A stretch of DNA of 52,699 bases from Gammaproteobacteria bacterium. Lineage in GTDB: Bacteria; Pseudomonadota; Gammaproteobacteria; Xanthomonadales; Rhodanobacteraceae. Within the stretch, counting starts at the first letter, position 1. Each line of letters starts with the position of its first letter. Shown piece after piece: positions 27,062-37,319 of this stretch. The notes beneath the pieces are model-generated. The model saw only the letters and a program-made list of their open reading frames with translations. It had not been told where the DNA came from and searched no databases. A program made the translations under genes and the position numbers. Location of the stretch: NCBI GenBank assembly GCA_004295005.1, contig SHNG01000134.1, positions 1 through 52,699 of the forward strand, read 5' to 3'.

Positions 27062-28770
27062 TGAAATTCCGGATTTGCATGATGCTGGCCTTGCTGTTGA
27101 TCGTGCCGATCAGCGCCGAGGCCGCTGGCAGTGCGCGCGCCTGGCTTGATCGCAACACCATGCAATTGGGCGAAACCGTCACCCTCAACGTTGAAGTCGA
27201 GGGTGGTAGCGCGAGCCAGCCGGATTTCAGCGTGCTCGACTCCGATTTCAACACCCTGGGCACGCAGTCCAGTCGCCAGATGAGCCTGGTCAATGGCAGT
27301 GCCAGTTCGAAGACGGTCTGGGCCATCGGACTTGAGCCCAAACATGCAGGCAGCCTCACCATTCCGGCTTTCGACATCGGCTCGGCAAAGACGCAGCCGC
27401 TGGTTCTGGTGGTAACGCCCGCGGCAACCACGCGCCAGGGTGCGGCAGGTGATGCCATCTTCATCACCGTGAATGCGGAACCCCTCTCGCCGTATGTCCA
27501 GCAACAGATCCGACTCACGGTCAAACTGCACTTTTCGGTGGATCTGAGTGAAGGCGCGCTGGATGAGCCAGCCATCGATTCCGCGCATGTGCAGAAACTC
27601 GGGCGCGACAAGCAATACGCGACCAACCTCAATGGCCGGCGCTACCAGGTGCTGGAACGCAATTACGCAATCACGCCGGAACACAGCGGAACCCTGCAAA
27701 TACCGGGCTTGAATTTTCGCGGCAGCGCCCTGGACAACTCCGATCCGGGCAGCTTCTTCCGCCGTGGCCGCGCGGTCAGCGCGCGATCCGAGGAACTCGA
27801 TATCGAGGTGCGTGGCAAGCCCGTGGCCTGGGGCAATGCACCGTGGCTGCCGGCGCAAGCCTTGAGCATCACCGATGAAACGACGCTGCCTGATGAGGTC
27901 GCGCTCGGTGAGCCCCTGACGCGCACAATCAAGCTGCGTGCGCAGGGATTGGGCTTTGAGCAGTTGCCGGAACTGGAAGTGCCGCCCATTGCCGGTGCCG
28001 ATGTCTATGCGGACAAATCAGAGACGCGAACCCGTGACGATGGCACCTGGCTGTATGGCGAGCGCACGCGAAAATTCGCCGTGGTTGCGTCCCGGCCGGG
28101 AACGCTGGTTCTGCCGGAAATGCGGGTGCAGTGGTGGGACACCAGCAACGATCGCATGGAAACGGCGGTGTTGCCGGAGCATTCCGTCCGCGTCGTGGCA
28201 GCGGGCACCAGCAGCAACCCGGCTGCCGGGCAATCCTCGGCAGGTGACGCGACCTCCGCCACTCCTGCGCCGGTGGCCAATGCGACACCGATCATTTATC
28301 CGGGTGCAGCGGATACGACCTCGGCACAGCGCTGGCGCTGGTTGAGCTTCCTATTTGCCGGGTTGTGGCTGGCGACCGTGCTGCTGTGGTGGCGCTCACG
28401 CCGCAAACCGGATCCACAGCCAATGCGAGTGTCCGCTGCACTCGGCGGCGGTGGGCGCGATGCCTTCCTGCGCGCGTGCGCGATGGCCGATCTGGCTGAG
28501 GCGGAACGGACCCTGCTGGCTTGGGCGCGCTTGCACAATTCGGGCGTACACAATCTCGGTGAACTCGCACGTCTGCTGTCCGATCCCGATCAAGGCCAGG
28601 CCATCCAGTCGTTACAACGCGTGCGCTATGCCGGGGACAGTGCCGATGGCGTCGCCTCGCATCTGGCGCGTGCGTTCCGCTCGGGTCTCGCCTGGATTCA
28701 GCCAACCAATGACTCCGCGTCGGCCTCCGCGCTGCCGCCGCTTTACCCGCCTTCGCGCAAGGCAGGTTGA
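27061..28770 (+). CDS. BatD family protein
   Basis: The 569-residue protein has a signal peptide (ending AEA), a BatD beta-rich periplasmic region beginning ARAWLDRNTMQLGETVTLNVEV, a membrane helix near residue 430 (WLSFLFAGLWLATVLLWW) and a cytoplasmic helical tail. BatD closes the Bat operon and is thought to assemble with the vWA proteins in the membrane. ATG 27061 overlaps the previous stop by one base (TGATG); GTG 27058 is an alternative. No clear terminator was found after it. Confidence 0.91.
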   Translation: MKFRICMMLALLLIVPISAEAAGSARAWLDRNTMQLGETVTLNVEVEGGSASQPDFSVLDSDFNTLGTQSSRQMSLVNGSASSKTVWAIGLEPKHAGSLTIPAFDIGSAKTQPLVLVVTPAATTRQGAAGDAIFITVNAEPLSPYVQQQIRLTVKLHFSVDLSEGALDEPAIDSAHVQKLGRDKQYATNLNGRRYQVLERNYAITPEHSGTLQIPGLNFRGSALDNSDPGSFFRRGRAVSARSEELDIEVRGKPVAWGNAPWLPAQALSITDETTLPDEVALGEPLTRTIKLRAQGLGFEQLPELEVPPIAGADVYADKSETRTRDDGTWLYGERTRKFAVVASRPGTLVLPEMRVQWWDTSNDRMETAVLPEHSVRVVAAGTSSNPAAGQSSAGDATSATPAPVANATPIIYPGAADTTSAQRWRWLSFLFAGLWLATVLLWWRSRRKPDPQPMRVSAALGGGGRDAFLRACAMADLAEAERTLLAWARLHNSGVHNLGELARLLSDPDQGQAIQSLQRVRYAGDSADGVASHLARAFRSGLAWIQPTNDSASASALPPLYPPSRKAG

Positions 28771-29169
28771 ACAGCATCGGTTTCATGGCGGCGACGCATG
28801 CGGCACACGAGCCCGTATTGTTCACGAACGTCGGAGAAAAACGCCCGAATACTAGTTGGAGCAACGGCAAGCAGTAATTGCCTGGTATGACAGATTGTGC
28901 GGTTGCGTTTCCCTGCTGGCACGGCCCTCGCGGGTCTTTTGCGCCAAGTGCTGCGTTGCTTGTCGCCCCAATGGAACCACCATTGGGGCTCCGCGCGCCT
29001 TGCCCTTGCCGAAAAATCCTCCTCGATCATCCGCGCCCGTTCATGAATAATGCGGGCTAGGGCCTGACTCCACGCAGGCCGCGCGAGCAGAACTCCCCAT
29101 GAACCGAGTCATCACGGCACACCGACCATCCTTGTCCTGCACGGGAAACACCCTGCGCGTGGTGCGCGC
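28771..29169. other. 399-bp intergenic region with a palindrome; no gene supported
   Basis: Short open frames here have no recognisable content. The region holds a perfect 10-bp stem (28965-28989) and lies between batD and the symporter gene, both on the plus strand. The palindrome sits in a GC-rich context (TGCGTTGCTTGTC before, CTCCGCGCGCC after) like the interspersed palindromes of related genomes. A promoter for the symporter is expected here but was not convincingly seen. Confidence 0.6.
28965..28989. repeat. 10-bp inverted repeat, possible REP-like palindrome
   Basis: GCCCCAATGG at 28965-28974 and CCATTGGGGC at 28980-28989 pair perfectly around an AACCA loop. No T-run follows on either side, so it is not a typical terminator. 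It could be a copy of an interspersed palindrome. Confidence 0.5.
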
Positions 29170-30474
29170 ATGAGCACAAGGACCGGCATGGCACTGCATA
29201 CGAAGATGCTGATCGGGTTTGTGCTCGGTCTGGGCGCCGGCCTTGCGGTGCACTGGAGCGGTGGTGCACACCTGGCCTGGGTGGAGTGGCTGATGCAATG
29301 GGTCACTCAACCGGTCGGCAAGATTTTCCTGCGCCTGTTGTTCATGCTGGTCATCCCCTTGTTGTTCTCGGCACTGGTGGTTGGCATTGCCGAAATGGGC
29401 GACCTGCGTTCGCTCGGCCGCGTCGGCTGGAAAACCCTGGCCTTCACCCTCTGTGTTTCGTCCATTGCCGTGATCATCGGCATCAGTCTGGTCAACCTGT
29501 TCAAGCCCGGTGCGGGGGTTGATCCCGCGGTCGCCCAGCAATTGCTCAGCGACGCCAGCGAAAATGCGCAAAAGATCGTCGCCAGCAGTGCCACGCAGGG
29601 TTCCGGTATCGATCTGTTGCTCAACATCGTGCCGACCAATGTCATCCGCGCCGCGGCCGACAACGACATTCTGGCCGTCATGTTTTTCGCGTTGATATTC
29701 GGCATCGGCATCGTGCTGACACGCTCGCCGCTGGCGCAGAAGACCAAGGATGTCGTCGAAGGCGTGTTCGAGATCTGCATGACCCTGATTCACCTGGTCA
29801 TCCGCCTCGCTCCGTATGCGGTGGCTTGCCTGGTGTTCAATCTTGCCGCGGCGTTTGGCTGGGAACTGCTGACCAAGCTGGCCGGCTATGTGGGCGTTGC
29901 CCTGTTGGCCATGGCCATCCATTTCTTCATCGTCTATTCGATCAGCGTGCGCTGGCTTGGCGGCATGTCGCCGATTGCCTTCTTCCGTGGCTCGCAGGAA
30001 GCCATCGTGATGGCATTCTCCACCGCATCGAGCAATGCCACCTTGCCCACCGCCCTGAAGGTGGCCGATGAGGAACTCAAGTTGCCGCGCAAGGTTGCGC
30101 GCTTCGTGTTGACCGTCGGAGCCACCGCAAACCAGAACGGTACCGCCCTGTTCGAAGGCGTCACCGTGCTGTTTCTTGCCCAGTTCTTCAACATCGATCT
30201 CAGCCTGACCCAGCAGGTCGTGGTGATGCTGGTGTGCATCCTCGGTGGTGTTGGTACCGCGGGTGTGCCGGCTGGATCACTGCCGGTGATCGCGATGATC
30301 TGCGGCATGGTCGGCGTACCCGCCGAAGGCATCGGCCTGATCCTCGGCGTCGACCGCCTGCTCGACATGTGCCGCACCACGCTCAACGTGACCGGTGATC
30401 TGGCCGCGGCGGTGGTAGTGTCCAATGGCAGCGGCGATGCGGACGGAGTTGCTTCGACGCAGACCCAAACCTGA
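29170..30474 (+). CDS. Dicarboxylate/amino acid:cation symporter (DAACS family)
   Basis: The 434-residue inner-membrane protein belongs to the GltP/DctA family of Na+- or H+-coupled glutamate/aspartate/C4-dicarboxylate carriers. Motifs: FLRLLFMLVIPLLFSALVVGI in the first half, the HP1-like serine-rich STASSNATLPTAL, NQNGTALFEGV (the NMDGT-equivalent in TM7) and HP2-like GTAGVPAGSLPVIAM, then GVDRLLDMCRTTLNVTGD in TM8, where the Asp and Arg contact substrate. The NMDGT motif reads NQNGT here, so cation or substrate preference may differ from GltP. ATG 29170 and ATG 29188 are both possible. The kinase gene follows immediately. Confidence 0.92.
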   Translation: MSTRTGMALHTKMLIGFVLGLGAGLAVHWSGGAHLAWVEWLMQWVTQPVGKIFLRLLFMLVIPLLFSALVVGIAEMGDLRSLGRVGWKTLAFTLCVSSIAVIIGISLVNLFKPGAGVDPAVAQQLLSDASENAQKIVASSATQGSGIDLLLNIVPTNVIRAAADNDILAVMFFALIFGIGIVLTRSPLAQKTKDVVEGVFEICMTLIHLVIRLAPYAVACLVFNLAAAFGWELLTKLAGYVGVALLAMAIHFFIVYSISVRWLGGMSPIAFFRGSQEAIVMAFSTASSNATLPTALKVADEELKLPRKVARFVLTVGATANQNGTALFEGVTVLFLAQFFNIDLSLTQQVVVMLVCILGGVGTAGVPAGSLPVIAMICGMVGVPAEGIGLILGVDRLLDMCRTTLNVTGDLAAAVVVSNGSGDADGVASTQTQT

Positions 30475-30481
30475 AGGTTCC

Positions 30482-33274
30482 GTGGACAGCGGCGACGCAC
30501 ACGAGGAAACCATTCGTCGGCTGCAGGCCGAAGTGCGCGACTTGCCCGAATCGGCACGACACAAACGCCTGCTGGAACTGGGCGCGGATCCGCTGCTGAT
30601 TGCCGAGGTCGATGCGCGTCTGATGGCCGATGCGGAAACCTCTGCATGGCGCGACGGGCAATCGCCGCGCTCCGGCAATACGTCCCAGGACACGCTGGAA
30701 TTGCACGCCGGCGACAGCCTCGGCTCCTGGCGCCTGCTCAAGGAGATCGGCAGCGGTGGCATGGGCGCGGTGTTCCTGGCCGAACGCAGCGACGGGCATT
30801 TCGACCAGCGTGTCGCGATCAAGCTGATCCGCGGCGTGCCCGACGCGGAAACCTTCCTGCACTTCGCGCGCGAACGGCAGATCCTGGCCAGGTTGCAGCA
30901 TCCGGACATCGCCCGCCTGCTTGATGGTGGCGCGACTCCGGGTGGGCAGCCCTACCTGGTGATGGAGCACATCGAGGGCATTCCGATCGAGCGTCACTGT
31001 GCCGGACAGCGACTGGATCTGGAATCCCGCCTGCGCCTGTTCCGCAGGGTTTGTGATGCGGTGCAGTTTGCCCATCAACGCCTCATCGTGCATTGCGACC
31101 TGAAACCGTCCAATGTCCTCGTGCGTGCGGATGGCACGCCGGTACTGCTGGATTTCGGCATTGCGCGCGCTCTCGATCAGCAACCCGCCTCGCGCGAGGC
31201 AAGGTCGGCAGGCGCATGGATCACGCCGCTGTACGCGAGTCCCGAGCAATTGCGTGGCGAACCGGTCAGCACCGCCAGCGACGTGTATTCGCTGGGCCTG
31301 ATCCTGTTCGAACTGCTGGCCGGTCGGCGCGCGCGCGTGGATGCCGAAGACCACACCATCACCTTGCTGGGCAAGGCCGAGGTGCGACCGAGTGAGCTCG
31401 CTGCCGACATGCCGTGGCGCTCGCGCCTGCGGGGTGATCTGGACGCCATCGTGCAGCGGGCCACGGCAAATGATCCCGCGCAGCGCTACGAGTCCGCCGA
31501 GGCACTGGGCCTCGATCTGCAACGCCATCTTGAGCATCGCCCGGTGGGCGCGCGGCCACCCACCCTGGCTTACCGCACAAGCCGCCTTGTGCGCAGGCGC
31601 TGGCCGGCTTTCGCCGCCGCGCTGGTCATGCTGATCGGCGCCGCGGCGTTTACCTGGCAACTCGCGCAGGAGCGCGACCGTGCGCGCGCCGCCGAGGCCG
31701 CAGCCCACATCGAGGCGCAGACCGCGCAGCGTGCCAGCGAATTCCTGGTCTCGGTGTTCAACGTTTCCAATCCGGATCTGAACCAGAATCGCCAGATCAG
31801 TGCGCGCGATGTGCTCGACGAGGGCGCGCAACGCATCGAGAAGGAGCTCAACGATGAGCCCGGGATCAAGGCGAGGATGCTGGCGGTGATTGGCACGGCC
31901 TACCGTTACATTGGTGAACCGCAGCGCGCGGTGGACATGCTGTCCAAGTCGGCTGCGCTCTACCAGGACCCACGGGTGGACAAGCCGCTGGAAGCCGCAG
32001 GAGTGCTCAGCCAGCTTGCGATTGTCTACAGCAACAACGAATTTCCGGCCAGCAAGGCAAAGCAGGCGGCGCGAGAGTCCTTGCGTATTCGCGAACAGCA
32101 CACGGCACCGGAGTCGGCCGAGATTGCCGATTCACTCAACACCCTGGGCGTGGTGCTGGAACATGCCGACGAGCACGATGAGGCAGAGCGCGTGCTGCTG
32201 CATTCACTGGCCATCCGCGAGCGCCTGTTCGGCGAGGATGCCCTCGTTGTTGCGGGCAATCTCAACAACCTCGGCCTGGTGGAGCGCGAACGCAGGAACT
32301 ATGCGCAATCGCTCGCTTATTTCGAGCGCTCCTTGCAAATCAAGCGCAAGGCCAATGGCGAGCACAATCCCGACTACGAAATCGGCCTGGGCAACTATGC
32401 GCGCGCCCTGACCGAGAGTGGTGATCGCCTGCGTGCGCTCGAGTTGCGTCGCCAGCATCTGGCCCTGGCCCTGGACCTGTATGGGGCGGACAGCGAGAAG
32501 GTGTCATCCGCGCACAACGAGTTGGGGTCTGTGCTGCACGATCTTGGTCGCTTCGACGAAGCGGCCGAACAGTATCGTGAATGCATGGCGATCCTGGCCC
32601 GCAAGGGGCGCAAGCAATCCAGCGCCTATGCTCTTCCGCTCAACAACCTGGCTTCGGCATACGAGGACATGGGCAACTACGCGGCAGCCGAGCCGCTGTT
32701 CCGTGAGTCGCTGGCCGTGCGCAAGGCCACCCAGGACGTGGACAGTCCCATGGTTGCGCGTGCCGAATACAACCTGGGCCGATTGCTTGAAAAGCGCGGC
32801 GAGTACCGCGAATCCGAAACTCTCTCCGCACAGGCGCTGGCCAGCTTCCGCAAGCGCCACGATGCAACCCATCGCAACGTGGTCAAGCTCATCTTGCTGG
32901 ATGTCGAGCGCCAGCTTGACCAGCACCGGTTTGAACCCGCGCGTAGGCAATTGGCGCAACTGGCGGCTGGCGATATCCGTTGGGATGACCGCGAACTGGC
33001 CCTGCGCGATGCACTCGACGCGCGAATCGCGGAACAGGACGGCGATCTGCCTGCTGCCCTGAAGGCAAGCCAAGAGGCCCTGGCCGCGATCCGCCGGGCC
33101 TGGGGCGATCATCATCCGCTGATCCTGCGCTACGCGCTGGATCTCGCCCGCCTGCAGCAACGTGCTGGAGATACCGAAAAGGCGAAGGCACTGGTTGCGT
33201 CCGTTTCCGATCTGGGTTCCGCGTTCCATGCGACTGCGCCGGTGCGCATGCAACTGGAGCAGTGGCGACGATAG
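30482..33274 (+). CDS. Membrane Ser/Thr protein kinase with TPR sensor region
   Basis: The 930-residue protein has a short helical N-terminal region (residues 1-60), a Hanks-type kinase domain, one membrane helix (about 374-392) and a long TPR array. Kinase motifs: glycine loop GSGGMG near 90, Lys114 (VAIK), catalytic HCDLKPSN at 204-211, DFG at 224-226 and YASPEQL. The catalytic-loop arginine is replaced by cysteine (HCD, not HRD), so activation-loop control may be unusual, though Asp and Asn are intact. TPR units appear as NLNNLGLVERER, ELGSVLHDLGRFDEAAEQYREC and NNLASAYEDMGNY. GTG 30482 is chosen because it avoids overlap with the symporter and has GAAGG upstream; ATG 30425 or 30437 would overlap it. 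Confidence 0.9.
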   Translation: MDSGDAHEETIRRLQAEVRDLPESARHKRLLELGADPLLIAEVDARLMADAETSAWRDGQSPRSGNTSQDTLELHAGDSLGSWRLLKEIGSGGMGAVFLAERSDGHFDQRVAIKLIRGVPDAETFLHFARERQILARLQHPDIARLLDGGATPGGQPYLVMEHIEGIPIERHCAGQRLDLESRLRLFRRVCDAVQFAHQRLIVHCDLKPSNVLVRADGTPVLLDFGIARALDQQPASREARSAGAWITPLYASPEQLRGEPVSTASDVYSLGLILFELLAGRRARVDAEDHTITLLGKAEVRPSELAADMPWRSRLRGDLDAIVQRATANDPAQRYESAEALGLDLQRHLEHRPVGARPPTLAYRTSRLVRRRWPAFAAALVMLIGAAAFTWQLAQERDRARAAEAAAHIEAQTAQRASEFLVSVFNVSNPDLNQNRQISARDVLDEGAQRIEKELNDEPGIKARMLAVIGTAYRYIGEPQRAVDMLSKSAALYQDPRVDKPLEAAGVLSQLAIVYSNNEFPASKAKQAARESLRIREQHTAPESAEIADSLNTLGVVLEHADEHDEAERVLLHSLAIRERLFGEDALVVAGNLNNLGLVERERRNYAQSLAYFERSLQIKRKANGEHNPDYEIGLGNYARALTESGDRLRALELRRQHLALALDLYGADSEKVSSAHNELGSVLHDLGRFDEAAEQYRECMAILARKGRKQSSAYALPLNNLASAYEDMGNYAAAEPLFRESLAVRKATQDVDSPMVARAEYNLGRLLEKRGEYRESETLSAQALASFRKRHDATHRNVVKLILLDVERQLDQHRFEPARRQLAQLAAGDIRWDDRELALRDALDARIAEQDGDLPAALKASQEALAAIRRAWGDHHPLILRYALDLARLQQRAGDTEKAKALVASVSDLGSAFHATAPVRMQLEQWRR

Positions 33275-33373
33275 GCCGCCGCACCCGCTGCGTCTCCTTC
33301 ATCAGGCAAACCAGCCCGTTGCCGGACTGGTCTGCGCTGTCTTCATGGCTACTGCGGAGAACCGGCTGCGGTT

Positions 33374-33967
33374 TCAGAAGCGCAGTTCCGCGCTGGCGGA
33401 AATCACGCCCGGGTCGACCTTGAAGCCATTGTCGTCGGTCTTGTAGTAGTCGTAGTTGAGGCCGACGCTGAAGTTGTCGGTGAAGTCGTAGCCGACACCT
33501 GCACCGGCATACCATTCGGTGCTCTTGCCATCGGCACGAACCGCCGCACCGTCGATGAGGAGATCGCCTTCGGCATCGGCACGGAACAATCCGGCGCGTC
33601 CGCTCAGGTACCAGTTGTCGGTGAAGTTGTAGTGGGCGTTGGCGCCAAGGGTCCAACCCTTCAACTCACTGTCGCGCAGGCTGATGCCGGGATTGGCAGC
33701 GATCGCGCTGTCCTTGGGCGACCATGTGCCGAGATTGGCCGCACCTGCCTCGATGCCCAGCGCAAAGGAAGGTGACAGCGCCCAGCGATAGCCGAGATTC
33801 ACGTTGTAGGCGGTGTCGGTGTCGTCGTAGATGCTCTTGCTGTAGTCGGACTGGCCCACGCTTCCGTTGATGAAGAATCCGCCCTTGTCTTCGGCGGCAT
33901 GGCTCAGGGCGGGGACGGCAACAAGGCCGGCAGCGGCGAGGGAAATTACCAACAGTGTGTTTTTCAT
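33374..33967 (-). CDS. OmpA-like/opacity-type outer membrane beta-barrel
   Basis: The 197-residue protein has a signal peptide (MKNTLLVISLAAAGLVAVPALSHA, cleavage after SHA), then alternating amphipathic strands (FFINGSVGQSDY, YNVNLGYRWALS, YAGAGVGYDFTDNFSVGLNYDYY) and a C-terminal phenylalanine (SAELRF), the signal for BAM insertion. It fits an eight-stranded OmpA/Opa-type barrel without a peptidoglycan-binding domain. Its specific role is unknown. A CAGGAG ribosome-binding site (33978-33983 on the complement) lies 10 bp before the ATG. It converges with the kinase gene. Confidence 0.88.
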   Translation of the reverse strand: MKNTLLVISLAAAGLVAVPALSHAAEDKGGFFINGSVGQSDYSKSIYDDTDTAYNVNLGYRWALSPSFALGIEAGAANLGTWSPKDSAIAANPGISLRDSELKGWTLGANAHYNFTDNWYLSGRAGLFRADAEGDLLIDGAAVRADGKSTEWYAGAGVGYDFTDNFSVGLNYDYYKTDDNGFKVDPGVISASAELRF

Positions 33968-34307
33968 GGTGCTTCAACTCCTGTATTTCGAGGTCAGAGC
34001 CGCACAAGGCCAGGCATTGCGCGGGTTCGGAGCTTGCAGAGGGGCCGGTTTGAGGGCCGTACTTGAGTTCCGATGCCCATCAGATGGGGTGCATTGGGCA
34101 AATACCAAACTGCATAGTTCAGTAAATAGTCAGGCCCGCTGTGCACAGCCTTCCTGGCTGATCCGGGGCTGCCTGATGGTGTCGCGCCATGACCGCGCGG
34201 GCGATGTGGCGCGGTGTTCAACCAGACAATCGGGTCCTGATCGGCGACAATGCGCACCCCTCGCGGCCGCCAGCCGGTCCGCCGCGCCATCCAGTCGGGT
34301 CTGAATC
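33968..34307. other. 340-bp divergent intergenic region
   Basis: This gap separates the outer-membrane barrel gene (minus) from transketolase (plus) and should hold both promoters. The most promoter-like part is the A+T-richer patch around 34091-34132. On the minus strand it reads TTTACT then, 16 bp on, TATTTG, a weak match. No RNA gene or convincing ORF was seen. Confidence 0.4.
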
Positions 34308-36302
34308 ATGTCGAGCCGTAAAGAACTCGCCAACGCCATCCGTGCGCTGGCCATGGACGCCGTTGAAGCCGCGAAATCCGGTCATCCGGGCATGCCGATG
34401 GGCATGGCCGATATTGCCGAGGTCTTGTGGAACAATTTCCTTGCGCACAACCCGGGCAATCCGAAATGGGCCAACCGCGACCGCTTCGTGCTGTCCAACG
34501 GCCACGGTTCGATGCTGATTTATGCCTTGCTGCACTTGAGCGGATACGCCCTGCCGATGGCGGAGCTGAAAAACTTCCGCCAACTGCACTCTAAAACCGC
34601 CGGGCATCCGGAAGCCAGCGAAACCCCGGGCGTGGAAACCACCACCGGCCCACTTGGCCAAGGCCTGGCCAATGCGGTTGGCATGGCGCTGGCCGAGAAG
34701 GTGCTGGCGGCGCGTTTCAATCGCGATGGATTCAATGTCGTCGATCACCGCACTTTTGTTTTCCTCGGCGACGGCTGCCTGATGGAAGGCATTTCGCACG
34801 AGGCGGCTTCGCTGGCCGGTACGCTCGGCCTCGGAAAGCTGGTTGCGATCTGGGACGACAACGGCATTTCCATCGATGGCGAAGTGGAAGGCTGGTTCAC
34901 CGACGACACGCCCAAGCGCTTCGAGGCCTATGGCTGGAATGTGATTCGCGGAGTTGACGGGCACGATCCGGCCGCGATCAAGACCGCCATCGAACAGGCC
35001 ACGGCTTCAGTCAAGCCGACCCTGATCTGTGCAAAGACCGTGATCGGCTTCGGCGCGCCCAACAAGCAAGGCAAGGAATCCTGCCATGGTGCGCCGCTGG
35101 GCAAGGACGAGGTTGCCGCCGCGCGCGCGCAGCTCGGATGGAACCATGCGCCGTTCGAGATTCCCGATGACATTTACGCAGGCTGGAACGCCAAGGCCAA
35201 GGGCACCGAGCGCGAGTCCGCATGGAATACCTTGTTTGCTCGCTACCGCGCCGCGCATCCCGAGCTCGCCGCGGAGTTCGAGCGGCGTCAGAGCGGAAAG
35301 CTGCCCGAAAATTTTTCAACCGCCGTCGATGCCTGGATTGCCAAGTTGCAGGTGGAAGGTCCGGCGGTCGCCTCGCGCAAGGCCTCGCAGATGGCACTGG
35401 ATGCGTATGGCCCGCTGTTGCCGGAATTGATTGGCGGTTCGGCGGATCTGGCCGGCTCCAACCTGACGATCTGGAAAGGTTCGAAGGATGTGGTCAAAGG
35501 TGGCGAAACCGCCAACTATGTGCACTACGGCGTGCGCGAATTCGGCATGGGTGCGATTGCCAACGGCTTGGCCTTGCACGGCGGCTTCATTCCCTACGAT
35601 GCAACCTTCCTGGTGTTCTCGGATTACGCGCGCAATGCGGTGCGCATGAGTGCGCTGATCCCGACCCGCGCGATCCATGTCTACACCCACGATTCCATCG
35701 GCCTTGGTGAAGACGGTCCCACCCACCAACCGGTGGAACACCTGGCCAGCCTTCGTTACATCCCCAACAACCCGGTGTGGCGTCCCTGCGATGCGGTGGA
35801 ATCGGCGGTGGCATGGAAGTGTGCGATCGAGCGCAATGACGGTCCCTCGTGCCTGGTGTTTTCGCGCCAGACGCTGGTGCATCAATCACGCGACGATGAA
35901 CAGGTGCAACAGATCTCGCGCGGCGGTTATGTGTTGTCGGACCCGGCCAACACGAAGTTCGATGTGATCCTGATTGCGACCGGTTCGGAAGTGGAAGTGG
36001 CCATGCAGGCCATGCGCATCCTCGCCGACAAGGGCGTCGCCGCACGCGTGGTCTCGATGCCCTGCACCCAGGTGTTCGATGCACAGCCCATCGAGTACCG
36101 CGAAGGCGTGTTGCCGGACTGGTGCCGCAAGCGCATTGCCATCGAAGCCGGTGTTACCGACTTCTGGCGCAAGTACGTTGGCCTCGACGGCGACGTGATA
36201 GGACTCGACCGCTTTGGCGCCTCGGCACCGGCGGAAAGGCTGTACGTCCATTTCGGCATCACTGCCGAAGCGGTGGTTGATCGGGTCAAGGCGCTGGCTT
36301 GA
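34308..36302 (+). CDS. tkt: Transketolase
   Basis: The 664-residue TPP-dependent enzyme moves two-carbon units between sugar phosphates in the pentose phosphate pathway. Seen: the N-terminal [24 protein letters not shown], the TPP/Mg2+ motif [22 protein letters not shown] (residues about 156-177, in pieces), and the pyrimidine domain with [15 protein letters not shown] and [21 protein letters not shown], containing the catalytic histidine region. Length equals E. coli TktA (663). The ribosome-binding site is weak. Its last 17 bp overlap the 3' end of the convergent metallohydrolase gene. Confidence 0.96.
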   Translation: MSSRKELANAIRALAMDAVEAAKSGHPGMPMGMADIAEVLWNNFLAHNPGNPKWANRDRFVLSNGHGSMLIYALLHLSGYALPMAELKNFRQLHSKTAGHPEASETPGVETTTGPLGQGLANAVGMALAEKVLAARFNRDGFNVVDHRTFVFLGDGCLMEGISHEAASLAGTLGLGKLVAIWDDNGISIDGEVEGWFTDDTPKRFEAYGWNVIRGVDGHDPAAIKTAIEQATASVKPTLICAKTVIGFGAPNKQGKESCHGAPLGKDEVAAARAQLGWNHAPFEIPDDIYAGWNAKAKGTERESAWNTLFARYRAAHPELAAEFERRQSGKLPENFSTAVDAWIAKLQVEGPAVASRKASQMALDAYGPLLPELIGGSADLAGSNLTIWKGSKDVVKGGETANYVHYGVREFGMGAIANGLALHGGFIPYDATFLVFSDYARNAVRMSALIPTRAIHVYTHDSIGLGEDGPTHQPVEHLASLRYIPNNPVWRPCDAVESAVAWKCAIERNDGPSCLVFSRQTLVHQSRDDEQVQQISRGGYVLSDPANTKFDVILIATGSEVEVAMQAMRILADKGVAARVVSMPCTQVFDAQPIEYREGVLPDWCRKRIAIEAGVTDFWRKYVGLDGDVIGLDRFGASAPAERLYVHFGITAEAVVDRVKALA

Positions 36303-37194
36303 GTTGCAGGGATTCCAGCGCCTCGCCGCCCAGTGGCATCTTCAGGTAGCTTTGGCCTTGTGCGTTGGCGGGTGGAAATCGCCCGCCCAGCAAATTGGTC
36401 TGGATTGATGGCCAGAACAGTCTGGGCATGCCCAGGGTGGCATCGCGTGCCTTGCGCATTTCCACGAAATCCGACGCAGTGGCACCTGCACGCACATGGA
36501 TATTGCCCGCCTTCTGCGCAGCAATGCTGGTTTCCGCAAGCGGAGCTTCGCCTTCCGGCGGGTAGTCGTGGGCAAGGAAAACGCGGGTGGCATCGGGCAG
36601 GGCATACAGGCGCTGGATCGAATCAAAAAGCACCTGTGCATCGCCGCCGGGAAAATCGCAGCGCGCGCTGCCGCTGCGTGGCGCGAACAGGGTGTCGCCG
36701 ATAAAGGCCGTATTGCCGAACAGGTAACTCAGGCTGTCCGCGGTGTGGCCTGGAGTGGACATCGCGCGACCTGAGAGATTGCCGATGGTGATTTCGGCGC
36801 CATCGTCGAACAAGGCATCGAACTCGCGACCATCGGCGGCGAACTCATCGCCCAGGTCAAGCTTTTGCTTGAAGGTGCGCTGTACCGTGAGCACGCCACG
36901 ACCGATGCCGATGCGTGGGCTCGTTCCTGCAGCGCCCAGTCGATCCTTGAGCCAGGCGGCTGCGGTCAGGTGATCGGCATGGACATGGGTTTCCAGTATC
37001 CAATCCACCTGCAGGGCGGTGGTTTCGATGTATTCCAACAGGCGTTGCGCGCTGGCCGTTTCGATCTGGCCGGTGACCGGATCGAAATCCAGCGCAGGGT
37101 CGATGATGGCGGCGTGTCGGCTGGCGGCATCCACCACGACATGCGACCAGGTAAAGGTATCCTGATGATGGAAACTGCGGACTTCGGGGTTCAT
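36286..37194 (-). CDS. MBL-fold metallohydrolase, ETHE1/Blh persulfide-dioxygenase-like
   Basis: The 302-residue protein has the metallo-beta-lactamase metal motif HVHADH, then [14 protein letters not shown] and HDYPP. The arrangement and the C-terminal part ([21 protein letters not shown], in pieces) resemble the ETHE1/Blh group, iron-dependent enzymes that oxidise glutathione persulfide to sulfite. No rhodanese domain is fused and no BigR-type regulator is adjacent. The start at 37194 is chosen because homology begins there ([20 protein letters not shown]); codons further upstream run into the gap promoter region. It overlaps the tkt 3' end by 17 bp, tail to tail. A glyoxalase II role is less likely. 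Confidence 0.85.
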   Translation of the reverse strand: MNPEVRSFHHQDTFTWSHVVVDAASRHAAIIDPALDFDPVTGQIETASAQRLLEYIETTALQVDWILETHVHADHLTAAAWLKDRLGAAGTSPRIGIGRGVLTVQRTFKQKLDLGDEFAADGREFDALFDDGAEITIGNLSGRAMSTPGHTADSLSYLFGNTAFIGDTLFAPRSGSARCDFPGGDAQVLFDSIQRLYALPDATRVFLAHDYPPEGEAPLAETSIAAQKAGNIHVRAGATASDFVEMRKARDATLGMPRLFWPSIQTNLLGGRFPPANAQGQSYLKMPLGGEALESLQLKPAP

Positions 37195-37319
37195 GTGATC
37201 GGGGCCGGTTGCTTTGACATGAGTGTAGTGCGCCGGGCGCAGGGCCGGACAGTGGCTGCGGATGGTGTCCTGGATTGGTCCCATCCAAGTGGTGCTGTGC
37301 GGCCAACCGAAGGGGCCGT

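Noticed and set aside
30383-32101. 572-codon minus-strand frame across the kinase gene
   Set aside because: It lies antisense to intact kinase and TPR motifs; the composition is His/Gln/Arg-rich without domain content.
33360-33373. AACCG-GCTG-CGGTT hairpin between the kinase and barrel genes as a terminator
   Set aside because: Only 5 bp of stem, no T-run, and it abuts a stop codon; too weak to call.
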